Source: Clostridiales bacterium (GTDB taxonomy: Bacteria > Bacillota > Clostridia > Oscillospirales > Oscillospiraceae). Taken from it: a stretch of DNA of 46,819 nucleotides. The notes beneath the pieces were generated by a model. That model saw only the letters and a list, made by a program, of their open reading frames with translations, made no database searches and was not told where the DNA came from. The stretch covers positions 5,771 to 52,589 of the forward strand of contig JAJQBL010000020.1 of NCBI GenBank assembly GCA_021203325.1. Direction: 5' to 3'. The position numbers were made by a program, and so were the translations under genes. This document shows positions 42,963 through 46,819 of the stretch, one piece after another; the first letter of the stretch is position 1, and every line of letters begins with the position of its first letter.

Positions 42963-43526
42963 TCAATTCCCGGTGAGATACCGCCCCATCAGCTTCTCAT
43001 AGACCCGCGCCAGCATCCACGGCTCGCGGACCTGTTCCCGCACCTGGGCCGGGGTCAGCCAGCGGACGCCGGTGTTCTCCCCGGGGCAGGGGCGCAGGGG
43101 CGTCCCCTCCTCCGCCTCCACCAGCCAGGTGAGGTTGAAATGCAAATGACAGGGGACGTACTGCCCCCGCTTCTCGTGGCCCGCCACAAAGAGCTGCTCC
43201 AGGGAGCAGGGCCGGGGGGACACCAGCCGCCCGCCGGTGACGCCGGTCTCCTCCCCCAGTTCCCGCAGGGCCACGGCGGCGAGATCGTCCTCCCCGTCGG
43301 CGTGGCCCCCGATCCACGACCAGGACTGATACAGGTTGTGGTAGACCATCAGGGTTTTCGTCCGCCGGGGGTTCACCACCCACACCGAGGCGGTGAAGTG
43401 GCCCGCCGGATTCTCCCGCAGCAGGCAGTCCGGGTTCCGGATGGCAAAGGCCAGCATAGAGGCCCTGTCCCGTTCCTCCTGCTCATTCCAGGGGCGATAC
43501 CCTTCTATCAGCTCCAAAAGTGTCAT
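42963..43526 (-). CDS. Nudix hydrolase
   Basis: 187 residues. The Nudix box is complete: GGHADGEDDLAAVALRELGEETGV, fitting GX5EX7REUXEEXGU with its metal-binding glutamates. Flanking sequence (TASVWVVNPRRTKTLMVYHNLYQSWSWIGGH) resembles proteins that hydrolyse nucleoside diphosphate derivatives; the substrate is unknown. It starts 6 bases after the GTPase-nuclease gene, whose end contains its GGGAGG site, so both are one operon. Confidence 0.92.
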   Translation of the reverse strand: MTLLELIEGYRPWNEQEERDRASMLAFAIRNPDCLLRENPAGHFTASVWVVNPRRTKTLMVYHNLYQSWSWIGGHADGEDDLAAVALRELGEETGVTGGRLVSPRPCSLEQLFVAGHEKRGQYVPCHLHFNLTWLVEAEEGTPLRPCPGENTGVRWLTPAQVREQVREPWMLARVYEKLMGRYLTGN

Positions 43527-43532
43527 GTTTCG

Positions 43533-46160
43533 TCAGCCTCCCAACGCCTGGGCGATCTCCCGCTCCACCTCCTGCACCTCGTCCCACAGGGTACGGGCGG
43601 AGATGCGGAGGGAGCCGTGGCCCAGAACGATGACCTGCTCCAGCCCGTCCGACGTGGCCACCCGCACCCGATGGTGTTTACTCAGGTCTAAGGTGGCCTT
43701 TTCGATATACATATCCGCCGTCTCCGCCTCTTTCGTGTAGACCACATGGATATTCCGATACCGCTCCACCGAGCCGACGCCCCCCTTCACCTTGTAGGCG
43801 TCAAAGACCACGATGACCTCGCACCGGCGCATCCCCCGGTAGTTGCAGAGGATGTCCAGCAGCCGGTCCCGGGCGGCGGACAAATCTTCCCTGGCCAGGG
43901 CCTTCAGCTCGTCCCAGGCGAAGATGATGTTGTAGCCGTCCACCAGCAGGTACTCCGTCTGGAGAGGCTGCTCTTTCAGCTTCACCGGTTTGTTTTGGCG
44001 CTCCTCCGTGCGGATGCGGGCCTGGGACTCAAAAGCCCGCCGCCGCTTCACCGGGCCATAGGTCTGGGCGAAGATGGCCTCCGGCTCTTTATCCATCACC
44101 TGGGCGGCCCGGAACCGTCTGGCCCGCTCCTCTATGGGGGCGGCCTCCTCCTCCAGCTCCGGCTGCTCCGGCTGCCAGGGGGGCAGGTGCATATACTCCG
44201 GCACCTGCCGCCAGTTCACTGTGAAGCCCGCGCCGTGGGCGCAGAACACGGAGTCCGGCGTGTTGGCAAGGTCGGCCTCCGGCTGGTATCCCAACCCCGC
44301 GATGACCTCCTCCGGGTTGTGACAGGGCTGATACCCAGACACGGTGGCGCTCAGCCGTCCCCGGCCTCCGGTGTAGGCGGCCAGCTCCGTCTGATACCCC
44401 CGCAGGGTGGACACCGGCCCGCTGCCGGTGAGCACCGCCGTTTCCTGCCCCGTCTCCTGAATCTGGCAGGAACCGAAGCGCTGCTCCAAGTCGGTTATGG
44501 CCCGGCCCACCTGCTCCAGCGGCAGCTCCAGCCGGAGGTCATACCAGGGCTCCAGCAGCAGGCTCTCCGCCTGCATCAGCCCCTGGTGGACGGCCCGATA
44601 AGTGGCCTGGCGGAAGTCCCCGCCCTCGGTGTGCTTCTCGTGGGCCCGGCCGGTGAGCAGGGTGATTCTCATGTCTGTGATGGGGGAGCCGGTCAGCACC
44701 CCCAGATGCTCCTTCTCCTCCAGATGGGTCAGAATCAGCCGCTGCCAGTTCCGGTCCAGCACGTCGCCGCTGCAGGCTGTGCCGAACACCAGACCGCTGC
44801 CCCGGGTCCCCGGCTCCAGCAGGAGGTGCACCTCCGCATAGTGCCGCAAAGGCTCAAAGTGGCCCACCCCTTCCACCGGGGCGGTGACGGTCTCCCGATA
44901 GAGGATGCTCCCTTCCCGGAACCGCACCGCCAGCCCGAACCGGTCGGCGATCAGCCGCTGCAGGACCTCCAGCTGCACCTCGCCCATGAGCTGCATATGG
45001 ATCTCCTGAAGCTGCTCCTTCCAGACGATGTGGAGCTGGGGGTCCTCCTCCTCCAGCTCCCGCAGCTTTTGAAGGGCCTCCGGGACGTTGCACCCCTGGG
45101 GCAGCTCCACCCGGTAGGTCAGCACCGGGGTCAGGGCGGGGGGCAGGCTGCGGGCTCCGCTGCCCAGCCCCTGGCCGATGAAGGTGTGGGTCAGGCCGGT
45201 GACGGCGCAGACCGTCCCCGCCGAGGCGGCCTCCGCCTGCCGGAACTTCTGACCGGAGTAGCGGCGAATCTGGTCAACCTTCTCCGCCCAGACCTCCTCC
45301 TCCGGCACCGGGCGGCCGTTCCGGCCCAGGGTGCCCCGGTTGGTCAGGAGCTGTTTGGGCCGCAGGCACCCGCCGGTGACCTTCAGCCAGGTCAGCCGGT
45401 TCCCCCGGCCGTCCCGGGAGATTTTGTAAACCTCCGCCCCAAATTCCGGGGGCCAGGCGGTTGGCCGGGTGTACCGGGTCAGCCCCTCCAGCAGCTCCGC
45501 CACGCCGTCCAGCCGCAGCGCCGCGCCGAAGTAGCAGGGGAACACCTTCCGTTGGGCCACGGCCTGGGCGACAGCCTCATCCGTCAGGCCCCCCGTCTCC
45601 AGATACTGCTCCAAAAGGGCCTCGTCCGCCGTGGCGACGTCCTCCTGCCACGCCTGGACGGGGGCGGAGCAGTCACAGCAGCCGTCGTCCAGCCGGCGTT
45701 TCAGCTCCGCCAGCAGCGCCTGCCTGTCGCTGCCCGGCAGGTCCATCTTGTTGACAAAGAGGAAGGTGGGGATGCCCCGCTGTTTCAGCAGCCGCCACAG
45801 GGTCTCCGTATGGCTCTGCACCCCGTCGGTGCCGCTGATGACCAGAATGGCGTAGTCCAGCACCTGGAGGGTGCGCTCCATCTCGGCGGAGAAGTCCACA
45901 TGGCCCGGCGTGTCCAGCAGCGTCACCTCCAGCCCCTCCAGGGGCAAAATCGCCTGCTTGGAGAAGATGGTGATGCCCCGCTCCCGCTCCTGGGCGTCGG
46001 TATCCAGAAAGGCGTCGCCGTGGTCCACCCGGCCCAGCTTTTTCAGGGCCCCGCCCGCGTACAGCATGGCCTCGGTCAGGGTGGTCTTGCCCGCGTCCAC
46101 ATGGGCCAGCAGGCCGACGCACAGGGGAGTTGTTTTGTTTTCTGTTGTCTGCCCGCCCAT
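43533..46160 (-). CDS. TetM/EF-G-like translational GTPase fused to a Rae1/YacP-like NYN nuclease
   Basis: 875 residues. The N-terminal part is an EF-G/TetM-type GTPase: P-loop AHVDAGKTT (19-27), RGITI, DTPGHVDF, NKMD, then domains II-V to about residue 640. After a Glu/Pro-rich and then basic linker, residues about 715-875 form a YacP-type NYN domain: YLLVDGYNIIFAWDELK, VIVVFDAYKVKGG, TKEAETADMYIEKA and VATSDGLEQ, with the acidic residues expected for a PIN-like active site. Rae1 (YacP) of Bacillus cleaves mRNA in the ribosomal A site, so the fusion suggests delivery of a nuclease to ribosomes by a TetM-like factor. The ATG at 46160 follows GGGAGG by 7; the ATG at 46193 lies in the promoter. 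Tetracycline resistance is possible but not shown. Confidence 0.88.
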   Translation of the reverse strand: MGGQTTENKTTPLCVGLLAHVDAGKTTLTEAMLYAGGALKKLGRVDHGDAFLDTDAQERERGITIFSKQAILPLEGLEVTLLDTPGHVDFSAEMERTLQVLDYAILVISGTDGVQSHTETLWRLLKQRGIPTFLFVNKMDLPGSDRQALLAELKRRLDDGCCDCSAPVQAWQEDVATADEALLEQYLETGGLTDEAVAQAVAQRKVFPCYFGAALRLDGVAELLEGLTRYTRPTAWPPEFGAEVYKISRDGRGNRLTWLKVTGGCLRPKQLLTNRGTLGRNGRPVPEEEVWAEKVDQIRRYSGQKFRQAEAASAGTVCAVTGLTHTFIGQGLGSGARSLPPALTPVLTYRVELPQGCNVPEALQKLRELEEEDPQLHIVWKEQLQEIHMQLMGEVQLEVLQRLIADRFGLAVRFREGSILYRETVTAPVEGVGHFEPLRHYAEVHLLLEPGTRGSGLVFGTACSGDVLDRNWQRLILTHLEEKEHLGVLTGSPITDMRITLLTGRAHEKHTEGGDFRQATYRAVHQGLMQAESLLLEPWYDLRLELPLEQVGRAITDLEQRFGSCQIQETGQETAVLTGSGPVSTLRGYQTELAAYTGGRGRLSATVSGYQPCHNPEEVIAGLGYQPEADLANTPDSVFCAHGAGFTVNWRQVPEYMHLPPWQPEQPELEEEAAPIEERARRFRAAQVMDKEPEAIFAQTYGPVKRRRAFESQARIRTEERQNKPVKLKEQPLQTEYLLVDGYNIIFAWDELKALAREDLSAARDRLLDILCNYRGMRRCEVIVVFDAYKVKGGVGSVERYRNIHVVYTKEAETADMYIEKATLDLSKHHRVRVATSDGLEQVIVLGHGSLRISARTLWDEVQEVEREIAQALGG

Positions 46161-46187
46161 GAAACGGCCTCCCTGATCATTTACTGG

Positions 46188-46216
46188 GTTCATTTTACCA
46201 CAGCGGGCGGGAATAG
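46188..46216 (-). promoter_or_regulatory. Promoter of the GTPase-NYN and Nudix operon
   Basis: Minus strand extended -10 TGG-TAAAAT (46188-46193) with a weak TCGACT -35 seventeen bases upstream. The leader is short, ending in GGGAGG. Confidence 0.45.
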
Positions 46217-46232
46217 TCGAGGAGAGATTTTT

Positions 46233-46362
46233 GGGGGCAATGTCATCAACTTGAGGGGGTTGGGTTCCTTAGATAACGTTGGCTATCGAGGCTTTGCCCG
46301 GCCTTCGCCGTCAAGCGGCATTTCCGCTGCGCTCCCTACCCTTGCCAGGGAAGCGGGGGCCT
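46233..46362 (+). repeat. Intergenic repeat family R, copy 5 (truncated) with 29-bp insert
   Basis: The left terminus GGGGGCAATGTCATCAACTT and the following TTCCTTAGATAAC..GCTATCGAGGCTTTGCCCGG match copy 2. A 29-bp element (46310-46338) is inserted in the loop of the CTTCCC/GGGAAG-type hairpin. After GCGGGGGCCT only a short GACTGCCGC-like piece remains and the rest of the family is missing. It lies just upstream of the GTPase-NYN promoter. Confidence 0.65.
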
Positions 46363-46411
46363 GACTGCCGCGCTATCACTTTTAGCATATCCTCCTCGGT
46401 CAGTGAGCCTT

Positions 46412-46464
46412 GCCAGCATAGCTGGCTGCGGTTTTCGGCTAAAAATATGCCGCTGGCATATTTT
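46412..46464 (+). repeat. Second copy of a palindrome pair also found in the malQ MITE
   Basis: GCCAGCATAGCTGGCT (46412-46427) and AAAAATATGCCGCTGGCATA (from 46441) repeat, with two or three changes, the pair at 39788-39840. No 20-bp terminal repeats of that MITE are seen here, so this is a separate or decayed element. From 46465 to 46620 I see no gene. Confidence 0.6.
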
Positions 46465-46621
46465 CTTGATGTATTGTATGAAGGGTACTTTTTAACAGTC
46501 CCGAAAATACATCATGACTGAGGCTCGTTTGTGACGAAATGGACAGCAGTTATGAAGATTGGGGGTGATAATCCCAGAATTATCGTAGCTGTAAACAAAT
46601 TCGACACGAAGGGAGCTTCCT

Positions 46622-46711
46622 ATGGACATCACTTACACAAAATGCGGGGACTATTACATCCCCAACATCGCACTCTCCGACACCACGCACTACCACATAG
46701 ACAATATGTAA
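46622..46711 (+). pseudogene. N-terminal remnant resembling transposon protein TnpV
   Basis: ATG behind GGGAG gives MDITYTKCGDYYIPNIALS then DTTHYHIDNM and TAA, 29 residues. As I recall, proteins annotated TnpV in Tn4451-like elements start with this kind of sequence but run to about 110-120 residues. Here the frame closes early, so it looks like a stub. Recognition is from memory of the N-terminus only. Confidence 0.5.
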
Positions 46712-46731
46712 TGACCTCCGATTTGTAGAAA

Positions 46732-46760
46732 CGTGGATTTACCTGTATAATGTAGGTGTC
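46732..46760 (+). promoter_or_regulatory. Promoter at the right edge
   Basis: -35 TTGTAG, 17 bases, -10 TATAAT, followed by AATGGAGG before an ATG at 46806. The sequence is more AT-rich than the rest of the window. Confidence 0.6.
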
Positions 46761-46805
46761 CACCAACTACAAGACAGGGATTACCACATACAAATGGAGG
46801 TCAAA

Positions 46806-46819
46806 ATGAATTATAGCAC
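46806..46819 (+). CDS. Start of an unidentified gene (partial, right edge)
   Basis: ATG at 46806 with GGAGG about 7 bases upstream and a good promoter before it; only MNYS is visible. Given the TnpV-like stub beside it, this may be the edge of a mobile element. No function can be assigned. Confidence 0.45.

Noticed and set aside
43533-46160. Calling the GTPase a plain tetracycline resistance protein
   Set aside because: The C-terminal NYN nuclease domain is not part of TetM/TetO, and resistance cannot be read from sequence.

Overview
This GC-rich window (my impression is roughly 60% or more; not computed) reads as a chromosome segment of a Gram-positive anaerobe of the class Clostridia. A gut Oscillospiraceae-type organism is the best guess. 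The support is the rplI/dnaB/tilS/hpt/ftsH gene order, the AGGAGG ribosome binding sites, the 2[4Fe-4S] clostridial-type ferredoxin, PPDK, GdpP, and strong TTGACA-17-TATAAT promoters. No phage or plasmid backbone is visible. A fragment that looks transposon-derived begins at the right edge.

Layout: 1-1811 (-) is a secreted lysozyme-like protein with ricin-type lectin and Fn3 modules, cut by the window edge. Divergent from it is a MATE exporter behind a leader that looks like a transcription-terminating riboswitch (guanidine-IV/mepA is the best guess). 3.7-7.5 kb (+) is a DEAD-box helicase, signal peptidase II and an RluD-type pseudouridine synthase. 8.0-17.6 kb holds an HTH regulator (+) convergent with the minus-strand housekeeping run gdpP-rplI-dnaB-tilS-hpt-ftsH. 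17.8-28.8 kb holds an alanine-racemase-like protein lacking the PLP lysine, a broken ppdK, an ABC-2 permease, dusB, mtaB, a duplicated CmpB-type membrane protein overlapping an RsmB/NOP methyltransferase, and a ferredoxin. 28.8-38.5 kb is a nearly complete arginine pathway (argG, argH, argC, argJ, argB, argD, a sugar acetyltransferase, argF) with two ArgR/AhrC operator boxes before argG. 38.6-46.2 kb holds a nonsense-interrupted Nif3-like gene, malQ, a Sfp-type phosphopantetheinyl transferase, an Smr protein, tRNA-Ser(CGA), a Nudix hydrolase and a TetM/EF-G-like GTPase fused to a Rae1/YacP-like NYN nuclease.

The most distinctive content lies between and around the genes. (1) Two type I toxin-antitoxin-like modules (7.52-7.86 and 14.66-14.97 kb) each pair a 27-28-residue hydrophobic peptide ending KKK with a convergent antisense RNA. 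An orphan third antisense RNA sits at 14.46-14.58 kb. All three antisense RNAs share perfect promoters, a 10-base 5' tag and a terminator, and the toxin mRNA 5' and 3' ends are complementary. (2) Four copies plus one fragment of a roughly 300-400 bp intergenic repeat carry covarying hairpins; one copy has clear terminal inverted repeats and a flanking target duplication. (3) A different 370-bp MITE with perfect 20-bp terminal inverted repeats sits at the predicted malQ transcription start. (4) The GTPase-NYN fusion suggests a translation factor that brings an mRNA nuclease to the ribosome.

Three housekeeping-type genes are damaged: the helicase tail by a -1 shift at a G run, ppdK by a C-run frameshift plus an in-frame deletion of about 110 codons, and the Nif3-like gene by TGG to TGA. 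These may be real decay or assembly errors; read mapping would decide.
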